A stretch of DNA of 64,000 bases from Zymoseptoria tritici IPO323. Taxonomy: Eukaryota; Ascomycota; Dothideomycetes; Mycosphaerellales; Mycosphaerellaceae. A program made the position numbers and the translations under genes. Shown here one piece after another: positions 10,876 to 22,036 of this stretch; positions within the stretch are counted from its first letter, which is position 1; the number at the start of each line of letters is the position of its first letter. The DNA lies in NCBI RefSeq assembly GCF_000219625.1, contig NC_018209.1, positions 496,001-560,000 of the forward strand. The letters are read 5' to 3'. The notes beneath the pieces are model-generated. The model made no database searches, was not told the origin of the DNA, and saw nothing but the letters and a program-made list of their open reading frames with translations.

Positions 10876-13800
10876 ATGGACAATAATCACATGTCCACTT
10901 CCACGCATACTTCGTGGAATCCCGCTTTCCGACCCGATTCCCATGCACATCTACCCACCGATACGCAGAGCGCGAGCGACGAGACTCGGGACGATGTGGA
11001 AATAGTCGAGCATGACGTCGTGCCAGATGAGGAAGTCGTTGAGCGGATACCAGCAGAAGACAGCATAGCCGCAACACAGGAGATTGAGCAACATGTGGAA
11101 GCCGCGGCACCGGAAGACGTCGCGGCGATTTCAGAGGTGTCTGCTGATGGGCAAGGCCCTGTGAGCCAGCCTGAGTCAACAAGTGAGCAATTAGCGAATG
11201 CGGAGCAGCTGCCACAGGACGAGGAAGCTGCGATATTTCAGCCAGAGGACACTGCTCAAGAGCAGAAAATCGAGCTGGAGGAAAAGATGCCGGACTCGCC
11301 GATTGTCGCAGAACCCAGCGCCGCCGATCTCACGGATCCAACCACCAGCGTACCGACGGAGGAAGATCAGACAGTGGAAACTGAGCAGCAAGGCGCGAAC
11401 TACGATTATCAGGGCGAGGTCACACAGCTGGAGGAGTCAGTCGACGAAGCTCCCAGCGCACCATTGCTGGAAGACGAGGAAGTATCGCCCACGGTTGTAG
11501 AGGACATGGAGGTGCCTCCTAGCATGCGTGTGGTGAGTGGGCAGTCATCGCAGGACTTTGACGATACCTCTGCATTTGGCCAGCCCTTGCCCAAAGCAGC
11601 CACCGAAGCCAGCAGCCTGGACCGGAGTTTCACGACCAACTTTACCGACTTGCCTGCTCAAGAGTCGGAATCTGTAGAAGAGCAGAAAGATGAGATGTCT
11701 ACGAACGATGAGTGGCCTGCAATTGGCGATGACAGGACGTTCGGAGAGCTGCTGGGAAGCGATGTACCTGCTGAAATTGTACAACAAAATCACCCTGAAG
11801 AAGACGATGGTTGGGGAGCAACAGCAGACGACGATGCTTTTGGCGAAATTCTAGGCGCCGAACGTTCGGATGTTCCTTTGGAGGAGCCCGCGGCCGCACC
11901 TGTGATCGAGACTAATGCGTCCGAAAATGAGCCGGAGGAAGATCTTGCGGCGATGTGGCAGGCGGCTCTTGATGACGATGAGCTACTTGAAGAGCCGAAC
12001 GATTTGGATCCGTCATCTTTCTTCGGGGACGACGACGATGGATTTCTCGAAGACGAAATTCTGGCTCCTGCTCCTCCGGTGCCTGCCGTAGCCGCTGCGA
12101 AGAACCCATATACTCCGGTCCACTCTGCACCGCAGACACCTCAACTGAACCAAAATCAATTTCAGGGCCAGTTTGGTCACAAAAGTGCGAGATCAGGCGG
12201 GACGCCGATGACCGGCCTTTACGATGTGTACAACCACTCTTCTATACCCGAGCAGCAACAGGCGCCACAAAGACCGAGCGCACAGACTGCGCAGTCGTTC
12301 GCAGATAGATCAAAAGGTGGCTATCAATCACCGTACGACCTTCCCATGGATGTCGTCAAACAGCCTAGGCAAAGGCCACGGCAATCATTACCAAATCAGC
12401 CAGCCCCTGTGCCACCGCCTCGAAGTACGAGCATGAGCTCCCAGCCAGGGAACTCCGCAACTCCCCCTGTGGCCGGCCAAGCAGCAGTCCCAGCGCCACC
12501 TTCATCAGTCAACGGCGCCGTCGCAGCCAAAACTGTTCCTCGAAGTGCCTCAGGGTTCTTTGAGGATCTGCCGATGGCTCCGAAGCCGCGTACTCGGCCC
12601 TCGGGAGCATACACACCGCAACTTCAGTCTGCGTCAACACCTGGGCCACCACAAATGCCACCACAGCAGCAGCCTCGAGGACAGATGCCTCCTCCAAGTC
12701 GAATGGCATCATCTACAGCACCTCCCATGTCCGCGCAGCAGCCTGTATACGGGGGATTTTCACAGCCCGAAAGACTGCCCTTGCTACCTGATCAACCTGC
12801 AGTTCCAGGCCCAGGCCTCATGCAGCCGCCTCCAGCACCACCTCAAAATCAGCGATATTCGCCAAGTCTCTCTGCAACAGCTCAGGCTCAAAGTCGATTC
12901 TCTCCAGCCCCTCCACCCTCCGGAGCCCCGTCAACATCGCGGTACTCACCAGCACCCAATGCACAGGCTGCTGCTCAGGCAAATAAGTACTCTGCTGCAC
13001 CCGTCCCAGTCACGCATGCACCTCCCGCTCCCCAGCAACAACATCCCTTTGCACCGAGAACAAGTAGTCCGCTGGCATACCAGACCGACAAGCCGCACCC
13101 GTCTCTTCCCAATGAGTTCCAGCGCAACACTTACTCGCGCCCATCCTCTCCTCCCACAGCAAACGCTCTTCGAAGCCCGATCAACATGTCTCCTGAGCGA
13201 CCGGCGAGTTTCAACTACTCGCCAATCCATTCACAGACACCAGCCACCTCGGGCATGGGCACTCCGCCACGACCGAAAACGCAATCTCCTTCTACTGCCA
13301 TGAAGTCCGCCAAGTACTCCATGACTCCAAACGAGAGACCCGCATCAACAGCCGCAGCGCCTACTACCAGAGCAGTGACTCTCTCTCATCGCAGACAATT
13401 TTCTCGAGATCTCGCATTCGTGGAGCCCAGCGATGAGCGCTCGCAGGATCCTTTGCAACGCTGGAAAGGCCATCCAATTTTCAAATGGGGCAACTCGGGA
13501 GTCATTGTCAGCAGCTTTCCCCAGCAGACACCATTCTACGCCGCTGGACATGGCATTCCTAGTATCAAGTGCACTCCTGGCGAGGTCACGGTGCAAGCTG
13601 CAACGACTTTCATGCCGATGGACGATCGCAATGCCAAGTTTCCAGGACCTCTAAGCGCCCGTGCCAAGGGAAGAAAGAAGGACGTCATGGCGTGGATGTC
13701 TGGCAAGATCGAGGATCTGGAGCGGAATGCTGAGCTTGTCAGGCTGGACTTCCAAATGGACAACGACCTGAAGAGGCGCATCGAAGAGAAGCTGGTTCTT

Positions 13801-16542
13801 TGGAAGATTGTGAGGGTCTTCGTCGAGAACGACGGCTCTCTGGAAGGGTCGCCGAAGATTCCAGAGGCCGTGCGACCTATTTTACTGCCAAATCTAGCAG
13901 ACATGGCACAAGCGATGGATCTGCAAAGCCCAGCAGGCAACTCTGGCGTCCAGCCTGACCCAATCGACAAGTCTGTGGTTGTGCAGCTTCGACAAGCTCT
14001 TCTTGAAGGGCACCGCGAGCAGGCTGTGTGGCTGGCCGAGGAGAAGAAGCTGTGGGGTCATGCCATGCTCATTGCCTCTACCATGGGTCCTGAGACGTGG
14101 AAGCAGATCATCCAGTCCTTCGTCCGCTCTCAAGTGAAGACAGTGGGCAATGACGGCCGTAGTCTGGCTGCACTATATCAAGTCTTCGCTGGCAATGCAG
14201 AAGAGTGTGTCGACGAGCTCGTCCCACCGTCTGCTCGTGCTGGATTCCAGATGGTGTCCAAGTCTGACGGGACCGTTTCTGGCAACCCTCTCGACGGTCT
14301 TGATCACTGGCGCGAAACACTAAGCCTCATTGCTGGCAATCGCACAGCTAACGATGTGCAGTCCTTGCTGGCTCTTGGAAAGCTTCTTGGTGGATATGGT
14401 CGAGCCGAGGCGGCGCACACATGTTATATGTTTGCTCGACAAGTCGCAAAACACACCGGTGCAGACGATCCTGAAGTCAACTTTGTGCTTCTCGGAGCGG
14501 ACCACACGAGCAAGACCGAGAGCTACGTGAACGATCTCGACGCCATCATCCTCACCGAAATCTTCGAGTGGGCTTCGTCACTATCAGCTCCGAGCAACAC
14601 CGTCGTCTACATCCCGCATTTACAATCCTTCAAGCTCATCCATGCGGGAGAGCTCGCAGGTTCTGGCTTGAAGAATAAGGCTCAGCAGTATTGCGACCAC
14701 ATCACCTCGGCGTACACCTCCACTAGTCGACCTTCACAGTACTACCACCCTACCTTTACACAATCCGTCACAGATCTTAGCGCTTTCCTGTCGCAAACTC
14801 CACAATCTGGCCCGCAAGGATTGATCTCCAAAGCTGCGATGAACAAAGTCTCGTCAGGCGCCGCCAGCTGGTTCACCAAATTCGTCTCGGGTGACGATGA
14901 CAAGGACTCCGCTGGTGCTGGCGCAGTCGGCGGCAATTCGGATGCCATGAACGGGCCTTTCAGTCGCGTCGCAGGTGATTCACCGATAGTTAGCAGGCAA
15001 GCGTCTACGACGGACTTGTACAACAATTACAACCCGATGAGCGGTCCCGGCTTGCAGAGCCCAAGCGCACCCGCTCTACCTATGGCTTCACAGCCATACC
15101 AGCCTTCTGCCGCGCCCAGCAAATACGCTCCTTCAGCAAGTGGAAGCAGCAGATACGCACCTGGTGGCATGTCGAGTATGGCAGCGGACTCGCATTCTCG
15201 ACCGGCTTCCACACGGAGCGCGAGGAGCTACACGCCCGTACAGCCTGGCACTCAGCCTCTTGGCGTTCCTAGGCCGGCAAACAGCCGAGCTGTGTCAGAC
15301 TATGCCGCCGTATACAACTCCGACTCGAGACGTGGTTCTGGACAGCACGGCAACTCGGGAACGAGCTATGAGCCAATGCCACAACAACCGGTCGATGCGG
15401 GCCCATATGGTTACCATCCCTCAAATGTCGCCGAGGAGCCTGCCGCGGAGGCTGAAGCTGAATTGCAGGAGACGAAGCAGCAAGACGTTGAGGAGGAAGA
15501 TGCCTTTGCACGACCGGCGAACTTGCAACTCGGTGGTGACGATGTGGTTGAAGATGCTGAAGGAGGTGGCGGGTATGCTCGTCCATCGTACGGCTATCAA
15601 CCGTCGGCATCCAACAGCCCATACAACCCGGAGAATACTTCGAGCGGATATGAGCCACCTTCCACTGGCGGGGGATACGAGCCGCCATCGTCCGCAAGTG
15701 GATATGAACCTCCTTCATCATCTGGCGGCTACGAGCCTCCTTCCTCCACTGGCGGCTACGAACCTCCTTCCTATCAGCCGTACAACCCCGATCAAGACGA
15801 AGAGGAACCTCCCAAACCCAAGAAGTCCATGCTCGACGACGACGAAGACGATACGGAAGAACTCGCTCGCCGCGCCGCAGCCATGCAAAAAGCGGCCGCC
15901 GACCGCGCCGCTGACGAAGCCTTCCGCGCCGCGGCCGAAGCCGACGCAGCTCGCGATAACAAGGGCTCCTCCTCGAAGGATTCCCTTGGTGGCGGCGGTG
16001 GAGAGAAGAAGGGGTGGTTCGGCGGCTGGTTCAAGAAGGACCCGAACGCTGGCGGCGCGCAATCCCCAGGGCCAATTCGTGCGAAGCTCGGAGAGGAGAA
16101 CTCCTTTGTGTACGATGAGACGCTGAAGAAGTGGGTTGACAAGAAGGCCAAGAAAGATGGCTCGACGCCGGAGTCTGCGGCTGCTACGCCTCCTCCTCCT
16201 AGAGGTCCTCCAAGTCGTGCTGCAAGTGGAATGGCTGGACCACCGATGGGTTTCTCTGCTCCGCCGAGTAGGAATGTCAGTGGTCAGGTGGGCTCGATCG
16301 CAGGCTCTGGGCCACCGAGTCGCGTCGGCACGCCTGCTGAAGGCGGAATGGGCATGGCGATGCCTCCTGCTGTCGCTGCATTGAATGGTTTGGGGGGTGG
16401 GCCGCCGAGTCGACCGGCTTCGAGCATGAGTAATGCGAGCAGTTTGGATGATTTGTTGGGCGGGCCTCCGGGACGGAAGGTTGGTGGCACAGTCAAGGCG
16501 AAGAAGAAGGGTGGGAGATATGTGGATATAATGGCGAAGTGA
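10876..16542 (+). CDS. sec16: COPII coat assembly protein Sec16
   Basis: One frame of 1888 residues. The N-terminal 860 residues are acidic, then rich in Pro, Gln and Ser, as in other Sec16 proteins. The conserved central domain begins at about residue 865 with GHPIFKWG and a following VIVSSFP. The alpha-helical ancestral coatomer element, which binds Sec13, runs to about residue 1340. A second disordered region contains five GYEPPS-type repeats (about 1590-1635). The C-terminal motif KLGEENSFVYDETLKKWVDK starts near 1738 and is shared by fungal Sec16 proteins. Sec16 organises ER exit sites and nucleates the COPII coat. The start at 10876 is followed by another in-frame Met at codon 6, so the exact first residue is uncertain. 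Confidence 0.93.
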   Translation: MDNNHMSTSTHTSWNPAFRPDSHAHLPTDTQSASDETRDDVEIVEHDVVPDEEVVERIPAEDSIAATQEIEQHVEAAAPEDVAAISEVSADGQGPVSQPESTSEQLANAEQLPQDEEAAIFQPEDTAQEQKIELEEKMPDSPIVAEPSAADLTDPTTSVPTEEDQTVETEQQGANYDYQGEVTQLEESVDEAPSAPLLEDEEVSPTVVEDMEVPPSMRVVSGQSSQDFDDTSAFGQPLPKAATEASSLDRSFTTNFTDLPAQESESVEEQKDEMSTNDEWPAIGDDRTFGELLGSDVPAEIVQQNHPEEDDGWGATADDDAFGEILGAERSDVPLEEPAAAPVIETNASENEPEEDLAAMWQAALDDDELLEEPNDLDPSSFFGDDDDGFLEDEILAPAPPVPAVAAAKNPYTPVHSAPQTPQLNQNQFQGQFGHKSARSGGTPMTGLYDVYNHSSIPEQQQAPQRPSAQTAQSFADRSKGGYQSPYDLPMDVVKQPRQRPRQSLPNQPAPVPPPRSTSMSSQPGNSATPPVAGQAAVPAPPSSVNGAVAAKTVPRSASGFFEDLPMAPKPRTRPSGAYTPQLQSASTPGPPQMPPQQQPRGQMPPPSRMASSTAPPMSAQQPVYGGFSQPERLPLLPDQPAVPGPGLMQPPPAPPQNQRYSPSLSATAQAQSRFSPAPPPSGAPSTSRYSPAPNAQAAAQANKYSAAPVPVTHAPPAPQQQHPFAPRTSSPLAYQTDKPHPSLPNEFQRNTYSRPSSPPTANALRSPINMSPERPASFNYSPIHSQTPATSGMGTPPRPKTQSPSTAMKSAKYSMTPNERPASTAAAPTTRAVTLSHRRQFSRDLAFVEPSDERSQDPLQRWKGHPIFKWGNSGVIVSSFPQQTPFYAAGHGIPSIKCTPGEVTVQAATTFMPMDDRNAKFPGPLSARAKGRKKDVMAWMSGKIEDLERNAELVRLDFQMDNDLKRRIEEKLVLWKIVRVFVENDGSLEGSPKIPEAVRPILLPNLADMAQAMDLQSPAGNSGVQPDPIDKSVVVQLRQALLEGHREQAVWLAEEKKLWGHAMLIASTMGPETWKQIIQSFVRSQVKTVGNDGRSLAALYQVFAGNAEECVDELVPPSARAGFQMVSKSDGTVSGNPLDGLDHWRETLSLIAGNRTANDVQSLLALGKLLGGYGRAEAAHTCYMFARQVAKHTGADDPEVNFVLLGADHTSKTESYVNDLDAIILTEIFEWASSLSAPSNTVVYIPHLQSFKLIHAGELAGSGLKNKAQQYCDHITSAYTSTSRPSQYYHPTFTQSVTDLSAFLSQTPQSGPQGLISKAAMNKVSSGAASWFTKFVSGDDDKDSAGAGAVGGNSDAMNGPFSRVAGDSPIVSRQASTTDLYNNYNPMSGPGLQSPSAPALPMASQPYQPSAAPSKYAPSASGSSRYAPGGMSSMAADSHSRPASTRSARSYTPVQPGTQPLGVPRPANSRAVSDYAAVYNSDSRRGSGQHGNSGTSYEPMPQQPVDAGPYGYHPSNVAEEPAAEAEAELQETKQQDVEEEDAFARPANLQLGGDDVVEDAEGGGGYARPSYGYQPSASNSPYNPENTSSGYEPPSTGGGYEPPSSASGYEPPSSSGGYEPPSSTGGYEPPSYQPYNPDQDEEEPPKPKKSMLDDDEDDTEELARRAAAMQKAAADRAADEAFRAAAEADAARDNKGSSSKDSLGGGGGEKKGWFGGWFKKDPNAGGAQSPGPIRAKLGEENSFVYDETLKKWVDKKAKKDGSTPESAAATPPPPRGPPSRAASGMAGPPMGFSAPPSRNVSGQVGSIAGSGPPSRVGTPAEGGMGMAMPPAVAALNGLGGGPPSRPASSMSNASSLDDLLGGPPGRKVGGTVKAKKKGGRYVDIMAK
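15640..15780 (+). repeat. GYEPPS tandem repeat inside sec16
   Basis: Five imperfect 24-30-bp units encode GYEPPS followed by a Ser/Thr/Gly spacer. Unit number could vary between strains. The units lie in the disordered region after the conserved central domain. Confidence 0.8.
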
Positions 16543-16743
16543 TGACTGCTTCTGGGGATGAGTTTCATGCTTGATGCATGATGGGTGATGTATACGTATA
16601 ATAGAAACCAGCGACGGTAGTCGTCCTACATCCACCATTTAGTGGCTGCGCTCTGCACCACCTACCTGGCTTGTGGATACTGTCAGTGAGATCTGCTACG
16701 CATAACAGCACAGATCGTGATGTCATTCTCAACATACAGTACT

Positions 16744-17316
16744 TCACTCCGCTGGACGCTTGATCAAGAAGTGATTGTCCGCCGTCTCCGTCGAGCCCCA
16801 AGGTCCTAACGAGTGGCCAAAGGCATGGAGGTATTCGGAACCATGCTTGTCATACAGTTTCTCCCAGTCTCTGGAAGTTGCCATCGCGAAGCATACGAGC
16901 TGCAGTCTTCGAGCCTGCTCCAGTTCCGACTCGAGAAGCTTGGATGCTACACCGCATCGCTGATGCCAGGGGTCAACTGCAAGATAGTCGAGCTCGGTTC
17001 GACCCTAGCAGAGAATGTAGTCAGGGCTCAGTCGTGAAGACATACCAGGATGCGGAACCATACCTGCATGGATAGGAGGATCGAGAGCAGACGTGGCGGT
17101 TGTAAAGCCCAAGTCTCTTTGTTCGTAGCGTTCCTGAAAAGCAGTCATTTCCGCGTGTGATACAGGCTGGGTCTTCGCATCTAGCTAGCCACTTGTGTAC
17201 CAGCAACTCGCGAAGAACCCGTCAGGCTCAATCGACGACTTCGCCATCATCGTTGACGACCATCTCGCGCCGACGGATGATGACTTGGGTGTGGAAATTT
17301 CTCGGAGTCCGAAGCT
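16744..17316 (-). pseudogene. GNAT acetyltransferase, multi-exon or decayed
   Basis: The minus strand encodes a clear GNAT acetyl-CoA-binding segment: LDYLAVDPWHQRCGVASKLL, then a helix ending at the stop at 16744. It can be joined upstream through plausible introns (17005-17063 and 17134-17200, both GT-AG), giving exons 16744-17004, 17064-17133 and 17201-17316. The middle joins read ...DGFFASCW, NATNKETW... and ...LLSMQ, GRTELDY. Beyond 17316 I cannot connect the N-terminal half: one frame with GNAT-like character (VVNDDGEVV) ends in a stop while the next frame continues. It is therefore either a gene with further short introns or a copy disabled by frameshifts. Substrate is unknown. Confidence applies to GNAT ancestry, not to an intact product. 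Confidence 0.5.
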
Positions 17317-17344
17317 CTACCGCGCGAATTATGTCTTGCTGAGA

Positions 17345-18174
17345 GCTGCACGCGGCCTTTGAAGAGGAAGCGCGACCAGGCTTGGGTCCAAGAGGCTGTT
17401 ACGTTATTGATTGCGAGGGACTTTGCTGAGATGAGCTTGTATTGGTGGTTGATGGCCATGAACACTGCAGCTTGCTGATCTCTGTGCCTTTGCGATTGAC
17501 CGGACCGCTAGCTGGAGGCATGGCATCGGTCGTTCCGGTAGACGGAGAGGGATGGAGGCAGACCTTTGAACGAGGGAGCTGTGTCGGCTTGATGGAGGCA
17601 GCCTGCAGGACACGTCAGATCAAAGGGACTACAGATGGACAGCGTAGTTGATCAATCCTCCTAGCTACTGCACCCCCACGATTGTGGCGCGATTGAAGTC
17701 CGACAGGGCCGCCCATCTCCATGAAGTCCAAATGCGAAGCTCAAACTCAATGTTGTTGTTGCAATTGCCGACGACAACTCCGTCTGAGTTCCGCTTCCTG
17801 TATCCTGGTTACAGGAAGAGAGCGGACGGTCGACAAAGTCTAGAACTATCTACCCTGTTTGAGCACATTTCGGCAGTTGATTGAGGGATCGCATTGGCGC
17901 GGAGAAGGCCGGTGACAGGCCCAATTCCAAGGGGCTACATGCACTACTTCTCGCTGTTGGTCCAGATATACTGTAAAACTAATGTTCTTCCTTGTATCGC
18001 GATCCGGGGATTGCCGCCACACCGCCTCTTCCGAGGCCCTCGTCCCGCTTGTATGAGGCAGTATTGACAATACAAGTTAAAGGCATCGTAGGCCGTCCTC
18101 CAGTGCATCCTTGACGCTCACCAAAGCTGTACTCGTCACTGGCTCGCATTCAACACCACTTCACCCAACACACC
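17345..18174. other. Intergenic; may hold the 5' part of the GNAT gene
   Basis: Open minus-strand stretches up to about 17610 could be N-terminal exons of the acetyltransferase, but I find no consistent splice pattern. From 17650 to 18174 nothing is recognisable. Confidence 0.35.
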
Positions 18175-18499
18175 ATGCAGCTCAAGACCTACCTTCTCGT
18201 CGCCGTAGCGACACTCACAGCAGTCGAAGCCACACCAACCAACATGCTCTGCAAAATCAACCCGAAAACTGCCTACGATATCTGTGAATCTTTGTACGGC
18301 AGGGCTGTAAGACATGTCCCTGCACTTTACTGACGCCAGACTGATCGAAGCTGTTGCTGACGTCTTACCGGTTTAGAGCGGCGATGGAACCGTCTGCTGC
18401 CTTGACAATAAGGCCTTGGTCAAGCGATACGACAGTCTTTGTATTGGGAGGGGTGGGGTCCCGTTTCCGGACCCGGATACTCATGGGGTTTGTTACTGA
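18175..18499 (+). CDS. Small secreted cysteine-rich protein, 84 aa
   Basis: Exon 1 is 18175-18306 and exon 2 is 18377-18499; the 70-bp intron (GTAAGA...TTTAG) is in phase 0. The start follows CACC. Residues 1-19 or so form a signal peptide (MQLKTYLLVAVATLTAVEA). The mature part of about 65 residues has six cysteines: two in exon 1, then a CC pair, then two more near the C-terminus (last residues GVCY). Size, signal peptide and cysteine content match the small secreted proteins often considered candidate effectors in plant-associated fungi, but no known family is recognised. I would not assign a role. It stands alone, about 3.5 kb upstream of the helicase gene. Confidence 0.6.
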
Positions 18500-21400
18500 T
18501 CAGCCATAAGGTAATCACACCGGCTCTTCCCGATCAAGGTTGTTGCTAACCGTCTTTTTTTCCGCTACAGAATGGTGGACTTTCCACTGCTGCGTTGCCG
18601 ATATGTACTGCGGCGGAAGCACCTGGTCGAGACGTCTCGGAGGTGGTGGTGGAACTGTGGCCAGCCCACCGTGTGTAAGGATGATAGAAAGGAGGAGGAC
18701 GACGGGATTTTCGGTTCTCGTTCTGTCTTGTCGCGCTTGTCTGTCAGTCATGTGTCTTGGCAAGCTGGAGCCTGACCACGGCAAAGTTGATGGTGCAATC
18801 TTCGACAGCTCAGCAAATCCGTCGTCCTCATCTACACACCCGTTTCCGTCCCTCTTGACCATGATAGGTTGCCGCATGTTTGAGGTGACCATTTGTTTTC
18901 CCATCGCACACAATTTCGAGTTGCCTAGGTGAGTAGCCGAACGGAGATGTGCAAAGGATGTCGTTCGCCAGCATGAGGACAACGCGATAGCAGGAAAATG
19001 AGGCCTGGATGTCCTCGTGTTGTATGTTCTGCTTGTTGCCCGAAGTTGAACCGATATCAAAGCAAGGCGCAAGCGCCAGATGGCGGATGCGTTGTCTTGC
19101 TGATAGAAATCTTGCTTCGGCATCGAACCGGGACACCGACGTATCAGCGGTCAGCCATCATGATGTGAGTGGTGCATTGGCGGGAGGAAGCGGCATCGGG
19201 TTCGCTTTTGCCTCGTACGTGAACCGCGCGGGTCGCTCTTGCCTCAACGCACGGCTGCTTCTCCCGAAGATGCTTATTTCCACGCCACTTCACTTCACTT
19301 CACTTCAACTTCATCTTCTCGTCCATCATCGTCACAGACCATGCCCACACCAATCGTGCCATTGTCATCGACCTCTCCATCGACGTGGAACGTCCAGATC
19401 CGCCTTGCACACCGCTCAGATGAGTGAGCACGAATTCCATCTCGGCCTTTCCCACCAGGTGGATGACTTGATACTCACCGTCCTTCGGTACGCGTGAGCT
19501 GACCTCGCCTCTTCCAGCATCGAACCCGACCGAGAGTGTGACCATCTTGCCAAAAGCGTTTCGTTCCGTCGTTCCAGGAAGACCCATCACAGCCATAGAC
19601 CCCAGATGTCCGCTGCAAGTCCTTCCCTATCAGCAAGCAACGGCTGCACCGCTCGCCCGCTCATCGAACAGTACACGGCGGGTCTCGCTTTCCGAGATCT
19701 CCCTGGTGAGAGTCGATGCCCCCAACTTGCCAGCTCTCGGGCGTGGACAATGCCAATGGAGGCCACTCCATGCGTACCGTCATGCCGCCGGCAGAGGAAT
19801 CATGCTCATCAATGATGGTCTCAGCGGGCGAGGCGCTTCAGCCGAACTGTCCACTCTTCAACGCCTGCCGCTCCTTGACTCGCCACTGTCGTCTGCTGCT
19901 CGACGGCCCTGCTCTACCGCTTGTCTACTAAAAGGTGAACGACGTCTAGGCTAACCGCAGCTCAACTGGCGCCTTCACTCGTTCCGTTGGCGAAGGAAGC
20001 AATCTTTACACAAGAGCCGTCAGCATTGAACAGACCTACCATATTATCTATCGAGCTACGAAGATTGGCACAATGAACCCCAAAACTGCCCGCGGCATGT
20101 TCGTCATTGAATGGCTCGCCAATAAGACATCAAAAGTGAATGCTGGACAACTGAGACCAAAGTCAACGGGCGTGTGAAGACCTCCGCCGCGATATGGCAA
20201 TACGGCCAACGCGAGGCAATTCCTCTATATTGACGAAACGCTCCGAGAGCAGGACTGTGCCATGCAGGATCTCGCATCTGCGTTCCGATTATGTTTGTTG
20301 GAGATGATGAACATCTGGAGGCTTCTTCAACCCATGCCATTTCACGATGTATGTCTCCATTTCGACCATGTTTGCTGGCGATGATGGGAATCTTCGCGTC
20401 GTCCAAGACCGACACCGAGGAAGGCTGACATGGCGCCTGCAAACGTGGGCATGTGCCCGTTGTTTGTCTCCAGCGGGTCATGCCTGCTGAGAGGAATGAT
20501 GTAGAAGTGTACCATCGCCGGTCGCATTGCTGCTGTTGCCTCCGCGCTTGCCCTGATCCTCGCGATTGCTGTTTGCAGCAGCCTTCTCGTAAATGGAGGT
20601 CCTGCTCTTGGTCCGTCCATCTCTTGTCTTGCGCATGTCTCAGGCCTTGCTCGTTTCCGGCCGTGAGAGATGGGTTTTCAAACGAAAGGCGTGTGAACGT
20701 TCGTGGGGAAACAAAATGAGGGTGGGCCGGAGGTATGTTCGAAAAGCCATGGATGTAGATTGCCCTCAAGGTCACTGCTGTGCAGCGCTTTGGGCGAAGC
20801 CAGTATTCAAAGAAGGCACGGCCACTTGGGCTCCCGGCGCGGTCCGGTGTAGGCTTGAAGTGCGCGTAGGCTTTCATCATGCGATCGATCGTGAAGCGTC
20901 AGAGCGGGATGAGGCTCAGGGAGAAGGACCGGTCTGGCTGGACTCGAGGCGCGATGAGAGCATAAGAGCGACGGGTGTGTTGTCCTTGTGGGACAAGATA
21001 GGGCAAAGAGGTCATAGTAAACAAGGACCACGGATCGGAGTAGGACAACGGGGAACACAATGGTCGTACGATCGTAGAAGCAGCGCAAGAGTGCTCATCA
21101 TCATGAGGCGCATTGTCGCTTGCGATGGACCCTGAGCATGGCCCATACCCCAGCAGAAAAAGAAGGTTTTCGATAAGCGCGTCACGTGGTTTTTTAGCGT
21201 GCTCAAACTTCACCTCACTTCACTCCTTCGCTGTGTCTTACACCTTAGAAGTACGCCGAAGCTGCTCGATACCAGGAAGTCCAGCAACATTGTGAATTCT
21301 CTCTTCTTTTGGTCCCTGCCGATCTTGTCGTCTTGCTCGTGGCGTTCTTTGTTAGCCGAAAGCGGCCGCTGTTGTCAGGGAAACTCCTCCTCCACAATGA

Positions 21401-21846
21401 GGCATCTGAAAGACCTTACTACTTACACCTTTCGCTATGCGCCTGGAGTCCCTGCGAATACACGAGACTGCTCTTGCTCCCCCACCCTGTACGGTCTGGC
21501 ACAACCAGGAGGTACGTGATCCAGGTTAGAGGAATCGTTGAGAAAATGAAGCTAAAGTCTCCACAACTTCGTTTGCTCCCCCCGCCACGTTTCAATGTCG
21601 TTGCTGCGCAAAGATGACGGTATGACCGGATGAGGGGTGATCGGCGTCAACAACTCCGCCGCGGAGGCTTGGCGCGCACGGCGCTGCCCCTCGTCCTTCA
21701 GCTTCAAATTCCTGCGCTGTCTCTTTCCTCTTCCTTCTTTACACATCGAGAACATTGCATGCGCGCGCACTTTACTGCTAGCTCTCTACACTGAGAGACA
21801 CGTCCTTTGTTGGACAACTGCCGCTTTGCTTCGTTTTTGGTCTGTC
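18500..21846. other. Gene-poor stretch, possible coding relics
   Basis: About 3.3 kb without a gene I can support. The plus-strand frame from about 19950 to 20178 reads like protein (RSVGEGSNLY, YHIIYRATKIG, MFVIEWLANK) and continues in the same frame after one TGA to about 20390. It has no start or partner exons. A minus-strand frame at 19300-19596 also looks protein-like. These may be remains of decayed genes or exons of a gene I cannot assemble. Confidence 0.3.
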
Positions 21847-22025
21847 CGAGGGGTACTGTTTAAGTGCTCCTCTATATCCTCTCCCTCCCTCCCTCTCTCT
21901 CTCCGAGGCGGTACCGTTTAGGTGCTCCTCTATCTTCTCTCTCCCTCTCGAGGCGGTACCGTTTAGGTGCTCCTCTATTTTCTCTCTTCTCCCCCCGAGG
22001 CGGTACCGTTTAGGTGCTCCTCTAT
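21847..22025 (+). repeat. Four tandem copies of a 30-nt leader element
   Basis: Copies lie at 21847-21875 (diverged, 29 nt), 21904-21933, 21949-21978 and 21996-22025. The last three are identical over 30 nt and include the core GGTACCGTTTAGGTGCTCC. The last two units repeat at 45-47 bp, each core followed by 15-17 nt of C/T-only spacer; a longer C/T tract separates the first two. The last copy ends 11 nt before the helicase ATG at 22037. The array is therefore core promoter or 5' untranslated region. The same 30 nt occur once more at 28270-28299. Confidence 0.9.
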
Positions 22026-22036
22026 TTCCTCTCAAC

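Noticed and set aside
20104..20880. Minus-strand frame of 258 codons
   Set aside because: Irregular composition rich in Arg, Ser and Cys and overlapped by other open frames. A nearby short frame (MRKTRDGRTK...) looks equally plausible, so none is supported.
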